In this document: one piece after another, positions 22,241-33,004 of the stretch
Layout: the number at the start of each line of letters is the position of its first letter
How positions within the stretch are numbered: position 1 is the stretch's first letter
Assembly: GCF_021869535.1 (NCBI RefSeq)
Contig: NW_026262581.1
Coordinates: forward strand, 117,208,771-117,272,770
Direction: 5' to 3'
Origin: Mytilus californianus
Lineage: Eukaryota > Mollusca > Bivalvia > Mytilida > Mytilidae
Length of the DNA: 64,000 nucleotides
Made by a program: the position numbers and the translations under genes
Notes under the pieces: generated by a model
Told to the model about the DNA's origin: nothing
Seen by the model: the letters and a program-made list of their open reading frames with translations, nothing else
Database searches by the model: none

Positions 22241-23316
22241 ATGGCAGCAAAGAAAAAAGTTACGAACGTGAATAATTAGCAGGAAAGGCTACCGGGCGAT
22301 ACCTGAGAATTTTAATTCTACAAGAAATGATAGAAGCTGGTGAAACTTGATAACTAGCGAAGTACCAAGAGGAGTTTACACCAAAATCGCCAACAAATTC
22401 AAGATAAACAGACAATCTGTAACAAATTTCTAGAATAGATATGTCACAGACGGCTCCATCTCAGAGAAAAAGAAAGAAAAAACTTTGCTTGGACGAAGAA
22501 AATTAAATGAACAAGACTTTAGATTAATTGAATTTATTAAGAAAGAAAATCCATCAATTACAGCAAGGAAATTGAAGGACAAGTTGCTCCGTTATTCGCC
22601 TGGGAATGCTAATGTATATGTGTTCACTATTTATCGCACCATGTCCAGAGATCTTGATTTTACATTTAAACGATTACATCGTCAGTCCGGGGATAGGTTT
22701 ACACCGGGAAATATGAGATATACGTTACCCAAGCGTATTTAGACTTTTGCCAAACTAAAAGGCCACACCAAACTAAGTTCATGGACGAGAGCGATTTCGA
22801 GTTGGTTAGTGCAAACAGAAAATATGGTCACTCACAAAAAGGGGAGCAGTGTATCGAAATTGGTAGAATTATTCCAGGTGCAAATTTCACTTTAAACTTT
22901 TTATTGGATTTGACTGCGTTTCATTCTACAATTTTGTCGACGGTCCATCAAATTCAGGGCGTTATCTTAATTTTTGCATGAGGCAAGTTTAACACAGGAC
23001 GGTTATCCGACCGACCTTTTTTCCGGGAGATTTGATAATTGTTGATAATTGCGCATTCCACCACTACCAAGCTGAGAGAATCCTTAATAATTCCTTTAAT
23101 ATGCAAGGTATTGATTATGGGTTTCTTCCGGTTTACTCACCGGATCTGAACTCCATTGAAATGTGTTTTTCAAAACTTAAAACTGTAATAAAGCAAGAAA
23201 GATTAAAGGAACTTATTCGCCAAAACCTTAAATTAGCAGTGATTTCAGCAATTCAGCAAATTAACAAGTCCGATATTAATGGATTTTATAGACATATCGG
23301 ATATTACAGTGTTTAG
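22241..23316 (+). pseudogene. Tc1/mariner-IS630-type DDE transposase, broken
   Basis: An ATG at 22241 opens a region whose translation in shifting frames gives an N-terminal helix-turn-helix part (to about 22740), then the catalytic core. Catalytic motifs are visible: MDESDF at 22781 (first Asp), IIVDNCAFHH at 23032-23061 (second Asp) and YSPDLNSIEMCFSKLK near 23131-23178 (Glu). The spacing from the second Asp to the Glu is 37 residues, a DD37E signature. At least three interruptions separate the frames 22485-22742, 22781-22981 and 23032-23316, and early stops (22277-22279) break the N-terminus, so it cannot make an intact enzyme. Family-level assignment within DD37E groups would need a search. 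Confidence 0.8.
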
Positions 23317-23589
23317 CTTTATTTTTTGGTTTCATTGTAACAGTGAGTAGTAATAGTAAATTCTTTTGTAGTCATGTGAGTTCATTGATAAAATTAAATC
23401 AATACTTTGATTGTTGTGTTTATGTTATCGGCCAATGAAATCGTTCGATACATTTCCGTTTGCTCAATACAAACAACATTGTTATGAGTGATTGGGCAAA
23501 CATTAAACTTGACTGCAGTTGAGTGTATCATAATTACAAACTGTATTTTCGAAATAGCTTTGCTCAATTGATTGGCCCGGAGCACAAAA

Positions 23590-23800
23590 GAAACTAAAAT
23601 AAAGACAAAAAACACAAACTACAGATCTAAGAGAACCCGGAGTTGCCGAAAGCTAGCTCACAGCAAATAACAACTAATAAATAAATCATGTTCTTCCAGA
23701 CCAAAGTATCAATCAGTACCATCGAACGGATTTAGTGTAAAAACGTCATGGCAGTCTGTAAAAGCATAACCTTGTGCATTTTCAAAAGATAAGGACATAC
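23590..23800 (+). repeat. Dispersed repeat family A fragment
   Basis: Contains ACTACAGATCTAAGAGAACC, a GAGTTGCCGAAAGCTAG block and AATCAGTACCATCGAACGGA, matching 10440-10620. Confidence 0.6.
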
Positions 23801-23809
23801 TATCTACAG

Positions 23810-24365
23810 AGTGTAGAAACATATGTTTGCATAAATGTAAAGTTATTATAGTTACGAAATGGGACATTGTAAAAGTCCAATATAAATTTTGTACATAATT
23901 TCAAAGCAGATAAAAAAAATAAAAAATAAGCTTAGTTTCATTTTATAAATAAGCGAATTTATATTCATGAAATAACATAACATATGCCATTATTGAACAA
24001 CAACTACAACAATCTAAATAGAAATTTGACACATCCAAATAAGATCGAAAGATTTGAACTTGTTTGCTGTATAAATCCATGTTAAAAATAACCATTATAG
24101 CTGTGATAAATTGCAAAAATTGATGTGAAATACTACTCTTTTATGTGTAGTCTAAGTCTAGTGGTGCAATCAGGGTTTTGTTTGTGCAATGGGGTTTATA
24201 AAGGGTACTTTGAGGGGAAAAAGGAAGGAGGGTTTTACTATAGAACCCTATGGGATTTTATTTTATTTTTAATTTCAAATTATTATAATTTGAAAACAGT
24301 TAGTGATAGACACATGTTTTATAATTAAAAATGTTTTAAATGATAAAGCACATTAAATGAAATAA
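23810..24365. other. Stretch with nothing recognised
   Basis: AT-rich single-copy-looking DNA between a family A repeat and the satellite-like array. Confidence 0.5.
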
Positions 24366-24368
24366 AAG

Positions 24369-25640
24369 GTTAGCCCCCAGGGGTCACCTCCACCCCCTGC
24401 CATTTGAGAAAGTTCTAATATCTTGTAAATGGTCAGGATCCCTACCCCTAAACCATTTTTTATTCTGGTTTGTCATGCCAAGATGATTTGAATGATATAC
24501 AGGGTTAGTCATCAGGGGAAAATATTTGAGAAAAATCAAATATCTTTAAAGTGGTCAAGATCCCCACCCCTAAACCATATATATGCTGGTTTGCAATGCC
24601 AAGATGATTAAAATGATATACATAGTAAGACCCAAGGGGTCATCTCCCTCTGTCATTTGAATATTTTCAAATATCTTGTTAATGGTAGATATCCCCACCC
24701 TAAACCATATATATTCCTATTCGTCATGTCATTAAGATTTGAATGATATATAGGGTCAGTCCCCAGGGGGTTTTCCCCACCCCCAATGTTTAAATATCTT
24801 GTAAATGGTCGAGATCCCTACCCCTAAACCATATATATTCCTATTCGTCATGTCATGAAGATTTGAATGATATATAGGGTCAGTCCCCAGGGGTTTTCCC
24901 CACCCCCAATGTTTTAATATCTTGTAAATGGTCGAGATCCCCACCCCTAAACCATATATATTCCTGTTCGTCATGTCATGAAGATTTGAATGATATATAG
25001 GGTCAGTCCCCAGGGGTTTTTCCCCATCCCCAATGTTTTGATATCTTGTAAATGGTAGATATCCCCACCCCTAAACCATATATATTCCTATTCGTCATGT
25101 CATTAAGATTTGAATGATATATAGGGTCAGTCCCCAGGGTGTTTTCCCCACCCCCAATGTTTAAATATCTTGTAAATGGTCGAGATCCCCACCCCTAAAC
25201 CATATATATTCCTGTTCGTCATGTCATGAAGATTTGAATGATATATAGGGTCAGTCCCCAGGGTTTTCCCCACCCCAATGTTTTAATATCTTGTAAATGG
25301 TCGAGATCCCCACCCCTAAACCATATATATTCCTGTTCGTCATTTCATGAAGATTTGAATGATATATAGGATCAGTCCCCAGGGGTTTTCCCCACACCAA
25401 ATGTTTTAATATCTTGTAAATGGTCGAGATCCCCACCCCTAAACAATATATATTCTGGTTTGTCATGCGAAGATGATTTGAATGGTGTAAGGGGTAAGAC
25501 CCAAGGGGTCATCCCCACCCCCTGTCATTTGAATTTGTACAAATATCTTGTAAATGGTCAAGTTCCCCACCCCTAAACCATATACGTTCCTGTTCTTCAT
25601 TTCACAAAGATTAGAATGAATTACAGGGTCAGTCCCCAGG
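24369..25640 (+). repeat. Satellite-like tandem array, about 123-bp unit, about 11 units
   Basis: The anchor AGGGTCAGTCCCCAGGGG recurs at 24752, 24876, 24999, 25123, 25247, 25368 and 25625 (spacings 124, 123, 124, 124, 121 bp in the core; the last interval spans two units). Each unit carries CCCCACCCC, AATATCTTGTAAATGGT, CCACCCCTAAACCATATATA and a TTCGTCATGTCATGAAGATT block. The outer units (24369-24750 and 25490-25640) are more diverged than the core, as expected when an array is homogenised from the centre. Minus-strand frames repeating a GLGVGISTIYKI peptide are a by-product of the unit length and are not called as genes. Confidence 0.95.
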
Positions 25641-26930
25641 CGTCACTAATGCATATCACTTTAGTGGACCAAACCAATTTTAACTGGACTTTGCCCAATG
25701 TCAGGCCTGGGAATGACGAATTATGGGAGCTTCGTTTGGGAGTCTTCGTAACACCATCCTGTTACAAATATTTCTTGTTTTACTACAAATTTAAGGTCAA
25801 GTTACAGTAAATGGGCTATGTCACAGATATTGTTAACATTTTCATGTTTGGTGTATGAACATATCTTTAACCCAGTTGGTAGTGAAAAACGTCAAAAATC
25901 GGCGTTTTACGGCCTACAACGCGATGACTTTACGCCTATTTCTACGTTTTGTGGTATTTGTTCACCTAGATCACCACTTTGAATATTGTATACCGTAAAA
26001 ACTAAGTCGGTGACCCTATTATTATTTTACATTATTAAAACGGAAATATATTTATCAACATATTGTATATATGTGTGTAAGGAAAATGTGAGTGGAATGA
26101 ATGATTTTTACATGCGCATTAACCTCGCCCTTTGCCTATCTAGATCGAATTTCGTTGAACTAAAACATTCAATAAAATGTTCAAGATAACACAGGGCAGC
26201 TACATGTACCAACAGGATGATCACTTATTTGAAAAAAGAAAATGAAATCATGATCAAAGTGTCACACGTTGAGTAGTGTTTTGAAATTAAAAAGAAGGGA
26301 CAATCTAAATTATAACAATAATAACGTGGGATGTATAAATATGTATAGTGTTATGTTTGTATTTGAAACAAATATTTTATAATATAATATATAAAATGTA
26401 TTTTGCTTCTAAAGAATAGAAACGCATGTAAACGTTTTTTATTATTATTTCAAAATTGTCACGGGAAATGCATGCATAGCAAAAGACGCTTACGCTTTCG
26501 GCGCATCTGATCTCACTCCTTTTAAAGTTCAATCTCTTCCCTTAGTTTTTTTTCAACATCGGTAAACTGTAGCCTCTGATTTGCTAGAAGATGTACCGTT
26601 AAAAAAGCAGCCGGATCATAAAATCAAAGTCACGAATATCAAAGCTTGAATCTATCTAAATTTTTTCATATGCTTGAATATATTGAGAAAGCTACAAGCA
26701 AGACAAATGATTACAAACTAAGTACTCTTAAATAAATTTAGGTAAAGACTAATTGCCTTACCACCACTGTAAGTCTTTAAAGGGATTCAAACTTTATTGG
26801 TTAATTAACCAAGACAAATTTACAGAACAAGCTTTTTAAATGCGCAGTGCGATATAAAATAGCTAAAGGTTATACTGATTCTGAGGTTAATAATGATAGA
26901 AACTCAGATGCCAAATCAATTTATACAGAC
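25640..26930. other. Stretch without supported genes
   Basis: No recognised exon. A short plus-strand frame at 25616-25810 has no recognisable motif; its first codons belong to the end of the tandem array. Confidence 0.4.
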
Positions 26931-26934
26931 CAGG

Positions 26935-27180
26935 CTGTAGGATAGAACAATCAGGACAAACGATAAACTACAGTCATGTGATTATGGCACGTGTATACTG
27001 TCCATCATAGAAAAAAGTAAAATAGCAAAAATACCGAAAAGCTCAAACACATCAAACGAATGGGAAACAACTGTCATATTCCTGACTTGGTACAGGAATT
27101 TTCTTATGTAGAAAATGGTGGATTAAACCTGGTTTTTTAGCTAGCTAAACCTCTTACTTGATTGGTTTTTCTTGTTGAGG
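26935..27180. repeat. Dispersed repeat, inverted relative of 7490-7770
   Basis: CCTGACTTGGTACAGGAATT and GGTGGATTAAACCTGGTTTT are the reverse complements of blocks in 7490-7770 and 40310-40605. Confidence 0.5.
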
Positions 27181-27682
27181 GATATTAAAGCGTTACATCC
27201 AACAGGACAACATATTTTTTTCTGTACAGGGTTTATTTTTAATTTTTCATAGAAGCGCTCCGATGTAAAGGTTATTTTATATCCTCAAATATAAGATACT
27301 GAATCAATTAATAGGCTAAATGTATTCTACAAAGAAGATTGTTTTAAAATATCCTATGATGCTGAAAAAAGCACGCTACATGTTGTACACAAACATTGTA
27401 CCAGCACTCTACTCCATTGCACAACAAGTCAAATGTTCAAAGCTTTACATTCATAACCGGAATATAATTATTAGGATTTGTGGTGTATGCATTTTGTAGT
27501 GTTTCTTATCCACTATCGTGAAACTTTGGACCAATGTTGATATTCGTCATTTGTTTAACAGAACCTTGCTGTACGAACAAATGTTCCAGCCAAGGGTCAG
27601 AATCTGGTAATAATGTTCCCACAATACTCTAACAGAAGTCATTTGAGGTCAAAATTACATATTAAGTAAAGTTTTAAATGCG

Positions 27683-28633
27683 ATGTTACTAAAAAATTCC
27701 AAAGATCTTTTAGAGTACATACAATCTAAGACTCTCTCATCTTGCAATAGTATTAAAACATTTGACTTTTCTACACTTTACACAAGTATTCCCCATTCCA
27801 AACTAAAAGACAAATTGAAAGAGTTGGTATTACTTTGTTTCATTAAAAAGAATGGCGAACGTAGATACAAGTATCTTGTCTTGGTGAGGGATAAATCCTA
27901 TTTTGTAAAGAATCACTCTGATTCAAAAAAAAAATTCTCTGAAAATGACATTATCAAGATGCTTGATTTCTTGATTGACAACATATTTGTTACGTTTGGA
28001 GGACGTGTTTTTCAACAAACTGTCGGAATTCTAATGGGAACCAATTGTGTCCCTCTTCTTGCCGACTTGTTTCTTTATTATTATGAGGCTGACTTCATAC
28101 AGGAACTTCTTAGGAAGAAAGATAAGAAGTTACCAATATCCTTTAACTTTACGTTCCGCTATATAGATGATGTTCTCTCACTAAATAATACAAAATTTGG
28201 TGACTATGTTGAAAGAATCTATCCCATCGAACAAGAGATAAAGGATACTACAGATACAGTTAAGTCTGCCTCATATCTTGACTTACATCTAGTAATTGAC
28301 AATGAGGGTCGGTTGAAAACAAAACTTTACGACAAAAGAGATGATTTCAGCTTCCCAATTGTGAACTTTCCATTTCTATGTAGCAACATTCCAGCAGCGC
28401 CTGCATACGGAGTATATATCTCCCAATTGATACGATATTCCCGGGCTTGTATTTCCTATCATGATTTCCTTGATAAAGGATTGCTGCTCACAAGGAAGCT
28501 ATTAAACCAAGAGTTCCAAATGGTGAAGTTGAAATCATCCCTTCGTCAATTTTACGGACGCCATCACGAGTTGGTTGACCGTTATGGAATAACCGTTTCA
28601 CAGATGCTATTGGATATGTTCCTTATGTCGTAA
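27683..28633 (+). CDS. Penelope-like reverse transcriptase, family 1 (5'-truncated)
   Basis: This 316-residue frame is the longest intact RT piece of its family here. Motifs in order: FDFSTLYTSIPH (residues 27-38, motif A Asp28), LMGTNCVPLLADLFLYYYE (about 117-135), and FRYIDDVLSLNN (158-169), whose YIDD (160-163) is the catalytic pair. A YLDLHL stretch, FSFPIVNFPF and YGVYISQLIRYSRAC then follow. The order and the GTNCxPLxADLFLY motif match Penelope-like elements. The usual upstream RT portion and a GIY-YIG endonuclease are not found, so the element is incomplete although this frame is open. The ATG at 27683 is simply the first Met. Other copies: 44326-45600 and 46640-47008. Confidence 0.75.
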   Translation: MLLKNSKDLLEYIQSKTLSSCNSIKTFDFSTLYTSIPHSKLKDKLKELVLLCFIKKNGERRYKYLVLVRDKSYFVKNHSDSKKKFSENDIIKMLDFLIDNIFVTFGGRVFQQTVGILMGTNCVPLLADLFLYYYEADFIQELLRKKDKKLPISFNFTFRYIDDVLSLNNTKFGDYVERIYPIEQEIKDTTDTVKSASYLDLHLVIDNEGRLKTKLYDKRDDFSFPIVNFPFLCSNIPAAPAYGVYISQLIRYSRACISYHDFLDKGLLLTRKLLNQEFQMVKLKSSLRQFYGRHHELVDRYGITVSQMLLDMFLMS

Positions 28634-28965
28634 CTACAATATCCTTTCCTTTTCACGAATTTGACCTACCGAATTACACTATTTACCGGATTTGTAATAA
28701 CATATGCAACACGACGGGTGCCACATGTGGAGCAGGATCTGCTTACCCTTCCGGAGCACCTGAGATCACCCCCAGTTTTTGGTGGTGTTCGTGTTGCTTA
28801 GTCTTTAGTTTTCTATGTTGTGTCATCTGTACTATTATTTGTCTGTTTGTCTTTTTATTTTTGGCCATGGCGTTGTTAGTTTGTTTTCGATCTATGAGTT
28901 TGACTGTCCCTCTGGTATCTTCGGTCCCTCTTTTAATTATCCTGCCTAGAAAAGAATGTCTCATC
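28634..28965 (+). mobile_element. Penelope-like family 1, 3' tail
   Basis: Non-coding sequence following the RT frame. It has a conserved core (CACGACGGGTGCCACATGTG, GGAGCAGGATCTGCTTACCC, GTGTTGCTTAGTC) shared with 6985-7250 (inverted), 44326-44590 (inverted) and 46765-47000. Its repeated association with the RT C-terminus in several copies shows that it is the element's own 3' untranslated end. Confidence 0.75.
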
Positions 28966-29394
28966 TTGTGTCAATTAGTTTTGGATTGAAATAACGAAAC
29001 TTTCCTAATTTTGAAACAGAATAAAAGACGTTTCTAGTCTTCCAAAATGCTTTTAAAGTTGTTAGTCATTTTATGTTAAGCTATGTTCCTATTTATGCAT
29101 ATCAATTCATACAAAAGCTATGACATTGTTTAAACTTAAATATAAGATTACTTTGAAACAGATTTTGTTACCATTTTGGCATGTCCCAAATTAAAACTAT
29201 ATGCTCAAAACTCAAATCATCCACTTTTATTGAGGTATAATAGATAGTTTTTATACCACAAACGTTCAAAAAAAATATTTTCAAGCAAGTTATGCCAATA
29301 ACACAGTCCGATTCTTAAGACTGTTTATCAAGTTTGTTTTACACTCCAGCCTCGTAATATTATTCATGTATATTTATGGTGGACAAGTTAGTTC

Positions 29395-30185
29395 GTGCTC
29401 TTTCACTTTGTCTGTCGCAGGTCTCGGCCTTTCTTCAGTTACTTTAGTTACTTGAATCTCCTTATCTGGCATTGGGTTATATACTTTACCATCTAATATC
29501 AGTTTATCTTTTATGATTGTAGCTTTTCCACTTGTTTTTTAGCTTCTTCCATCTTTGGATAAAACGTCTCCTTTCCTTGATTCCAGTATTATTGGTTCAC
29601 ACAGTTAGTAGTTCGTTTTAGGTCCGAACCTGCTTCTGGTATCATTATCAAGTCTGTGTGGTATACGAATCTTGTCTGTGTTTATGTTTTCATTGTTATT
29701 TCTCTTATTATCGAATCGATTGACATTGCCTATTGCAATCACTTTGTTATTTTCACCTCGTCCTTAATAATGTTTTTCATAAGGTCTTCATTATTTTCTG
29801 TACTGTTTTCTCTGAGTTCCGTAAAGCCTAGATTATTTTCAAGGATCGACATGGAAGATCTAAGATTTTCTCTCTAATATCAAACACATCTTTCATCTCT
29901 GCTTATATGCCAATATAATGTTTTAACTCAGATACTTCACTTTTAAGTGATTTATACTTAACGAATTTGGGTCACATTTCTTTATCATGGAATCGAAAAG
30001 ATTGATGATACCTTTCGTCCATTGCTCTAATTCTTGTGCTTTTGTTGTAACGTCTTCGACTTGTCTTTCTTATGAATCGCATCTAATCAATCATTGATTT
30101 CGTTGAGGAGATCGAAATATTCAGCATTGTCTACGCATTCTTTAGATATGTTTCTCGACATTTCACAGGAGAGTGTGTCATTAAA
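29395..30185 (-). pseudogene. Decayed minus-strand coding remnant, possibly retroelement ORF1
   Basis: Read on the minus strand from about 30162, an ATG opens MSRNISKECVDNAEYFDLLN and a charged, helix-rich sequence follows with several stops and frameshifts across nearly 800 bp. Later fragments include IIREIT- and PEAGSDLKRTTNCVNQ-like pieces. The composition (Lys/Glu/Leu rich, coiled-coil-like, then a basic part) would suit an ORF1-type protein of a non-LTR retrotransposon, but no diagnostic motif is intact. Family unassigned. Confidence 0.35.
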
Positions 30186-30388
30186 AAAAAACCGGTGAAA
30201 ATTCAGTATAGTGATTCTAATTTTAATAAAGAGTCTTACTACCAAAATATGTATGACTATTTTCCCTTGAATTTGTATCCATCAGTCACAAGATTAAATT
30301 CCAGAAGTTGTTTATGACATAGTTTTTCATGTAGTAATTATCTCTAATATTTATATACTATATTCCCATTCACAGTATGGATTTTTTC

Positions 30389-30411
30389 TTGAACTTCTTT
30401 AAGAAGTTCAA
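30389..30411. repeat. Perfect 11-bp-arm palindrome
   Basis: TTGAACTTCTT, one T, then the exact inverse AAGAAGTTCAA. It embeds GAA/TTC units that resemble heat-shock-element pentamers. It lies about 320 bp upstream of the EGF-like exon. Function unknown. Confidence 0.4.
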
Positions 30412-30728
30412 AGGATGAATTCTATCATTTGCATTACTTACCATTACTTTCTGTTATTTCACCTCAATTAGCGTGAATTTTTGTCAAGTTTGACGAAATT
30501 TCACATTAATTGGGAGATCTGACCATAATGCAATAAATCAATGATCCAATTTCCCATAAATTAAAAAGAGATTTCACAAAACTTACCAAAATTATGTCTT
30601 ATAAGAAAATACTTGACAAATGTTCTAAACTTGCTGATTGTTTTAAAAGAGATATTATGTATAACAAACAGAAGTTCTAAACCGTTTCGTGTCGACTTCA
30701 TCTTGTGTACTTTTGATTCATTTAACAG

Positions 30729-30862
30729 TATGCCAGCCTGCTTTTTATAGACAAAACTGTGAGAACCGCTGCCACTGTGCTGTTGATGGTTGTAATGTTA
30801 ACACTAGAGAATGTTATAATCAGACAGCTGGTTGTCATGTGTCATGGACGGGCATGAACTGA
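30729..30862 (+). CDS. EGF-like cysteine-rich exon ending in a stop
   Basis: After an acceptor (TTCATTTAACAG, ending 30728) the phase-1 frame reads CQPAFYRQNCENRCHC, then CNVNTRECYNQTAGCHVSWTG and a TGA at 30860-30862. The spacing C-x8-C-x3-C-x-C, then C, C, C followed by W-T-G matches the EGF-like units of MEGF10/SREC-type proteins and of mollusc receptor phosphatases (consensus C-PG-(F/Y)YG-C...GW-G-C). The final cysteine of the unit falls where TGA stands, so a TGY-to-TGA change has either killed the exon or made it terminal. No neighbouring EGF exon was recognised. It may belong to the same class of gene as the phosphatase exon at 3215, but 27 kb separate them. Confidence 0.55.
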
Positions 30863-31470
30863 GTTTATACTGTCGTACGCCATAACAAAATTATTTTTTT
30901 TTAATAAAGAATGGTATTTTTCAAGCATTTAAGATACCAATAGTAATAATTATATTCATGATGAATTAGAAAACAATAACTGTCTGTATTATTATTTGTT
31001 GACTGTTTTGTATATGTTATATATTAAATTGTATCTGTGAAGATTGAGATTATTTTGCATAACCTTTTCATTTGACAGTAATCATATAAATTGATCACAT
31101 TTAAGCTATTTTGCCATTTTGTAAAGATCATCCTTCAGCTTAGGGTTTCATGAGGGTGTCTTATAATTCTTATTGATGCTCATTTAGTGAGAAATAGTCA
31201 GCTTTTGCGTGGCATAGTTTAAGTAAACTTGTTTGTAATACTTTTACCTTTAATTTAAATTGATTGGATATATTATGTTGATCCGGAATATTTCCATTCA
31301 AAACTTGTTATTTTCTTCAACATTAATGTTATGATTCAATTAATGCTATTGAAAATGCAATGTTATAATTTTTCAAAAATATATATTTTCGGAGAATTTA
31401 GATCAAGGAATGTCTACAAGTAAAACATAATGATTAGAAAAATATTTTTTCTTATCATGATCCTTCTTGT

Positions 31471-32245
31471 TAAAAAATTGAAAACAACACGTTTAATAAT
31501 TTCATGCGTCCGACGCGCTTTTCTGGATTTATCTTCATCAGGAACGCTCAATGCCAAACATTTGAAATCCGTGGGATGTATAATTATCGAAACAGTTGAA
31601 GAGCTATATAACAAAAATACCTAAAACAAATAGCCAAATTCATCTAAGGTCAACTTTGCCTGAGGGAGTTGAAACCTTAGTTTCTTTATAATTTCAAAAT
31701 ATATAAACGGACAATTTTAGAAAAGTTTGTTATAAATCATGTCAGTACCGAAGTACTGACTACTGAGCTGATGATACCCTCGGGGATTGATAGTCCACCA
31801 GCAGAGGTATCGACCCACTGATGTAAAAAATTGAAAACAACACGTTTAATAATTTCATGCGTCCGAAGCGCTTTTCTGGATTTACCTTCATCAGGAACGC
31901 TCAATGCCAAACATTTGAAATCCGTGGGATGTATAATTATCGAAACAGTTGAAGGGCTGTATGACAAAAATACCTAAAACAAATAGCCAAATAATCTAAT
32001 TTCAACTTTGCCTGAGGGAGTTGAAACCTTAGTTTCTTTATAATTTCAAAATTTATAAACGGACAATTTTAGAAAAGTTTGTTATAAATCATGTCAGTAC
32101 CGAAGTACTGACTACTGAGCTGATGATACCCTCGGGGACTGATAGTCAACCAGCAGAGGTATCGACCCAGTGATGTAAAAAATTGAAAACAACACGTTTA
32201 ATAATTTCATGCGTTTGAGGCGCTTGTATGGATTTACTTTCATCA
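31471..32245 (+). repeat. 353-bp tandem repeat, 2.2 units
   Basis: Two full units (about 31471-31823 and 31824-32175) and the start of a third (to about 32245), period 353 then 352 bp measured at TTGAAAACAACACG. Each unit carries ATTTCATGCGTCCGA, ATGCCAAACATTTGAAATCC, a CAGTAC CGAA GTACTG hairpin and GGTATCGACCCA. A further fragment lies at 32815-32880 and a segment at 63545-63640 carries the CTTTGCCTGAGGGA block. Mirror open frames on both strands are repeat-derived. Confidence 0.9.
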
Positions 32246-32489
32246 AAACATTATCAGTAGTTGGAGAAAGTAGATGTCAAGCTACTTATGCGACTGGTGT
32301 ACTTGAAGTTGTAAGTATCGTTATAACTTTATTCAAAATACGACAACGTGTTCAAATGTTTATAACCAAGCCTATATAATTTTTAAAATATAATACAAAT
32401 TAAATATTTATGATAATTATTTCTAAGAAAATCGACACCAAGTTTGTTACTTATCCCTTATTCTGCATTCGAATGGCAAACAAATATCA

Positions 32490-32550
32490 TTTACTTATGT
32501 AGACGAAACGAACGTATGGCGTACCTAATTATAAGCCTAATATTTTTTAT
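32490..32550. repeat. Dispersed short repeat (GACGAAACG...GGCGTA)
   Basis: TGTAGACGAAACGAACGTATGGCGTA resembles, in diverged form, 40170-40215 (GTGGACGAGACGCACGTCTG). Short non-coding repeat core. Confidence 0.4.
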
Positions 32551-33004
32551 GATTTTTTACATATCCTATGAGTTATTTGAATATAAAACGAGGGAAAATA
32601 TGAATGTCAAACAAAGAACTTTTACCGGTTGCAGATGTTGTTTTTTTCTCACTCTCAAATTTGCAATGTGGAAACAATTGACAGTATCAGATAAGGAAAA
32701 GTAAGCGGTCAATTAATATACCGTTACAACAAAAATATTTCTTTATCTGTCCAATTTAAGGAAAATAAGATCGAATTCGTCAAAAAGATTTAAAAAATAG
32801 TTGAATGTTATTAAAAAATATGAAAACAACAAGTTATAAATTTCATGCGTCCGAAGCGCTTTTCTGGATTTAACTTACAATTCACTATTCAACTTTTTAA
32901 AATGAAAACACGTTGCGTACCGAATAGGTAGCCGTTACATTGTGACTATTTATTCTATAGAATTTAGGTGAAATATTCGAAAGTCGATTAAAACATAAAT
33001 AACC

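Noticed and set aside
24756..25466. Minus-strand frames with a repeated GLGVGISTIYKI peptide, suggestive of a repeat protein
   Set aside because: They lie wholly within the about 123-bp tandem array; several units are near multiples of three by chance, and frames break wherever the unit length changes (124, 123, 121 bp).
24369..25640. CRISPR-like array
   Set aside because: Units are contiguous, with no unique spacers between short repeats, and the genome is clearly eukaryotic.
27683..28633. Group II intron or telomerase-type RT
   Set aside because: The FSTLYT, GTNCxPLxADLFLY and YIDD arrangement and linkage to a conserved 3' tail in several copies favour a Penelope-like element; there are no group II intron RNA domains and no telomerase T motif.
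31414..31967. Overlapping plus and minus frames in the 353-bp repeat as a small gene family
   Set aside because: The frames mirror each other on both strands of a tandem repeat, have no recognisable motifs and end at different places in each unit.
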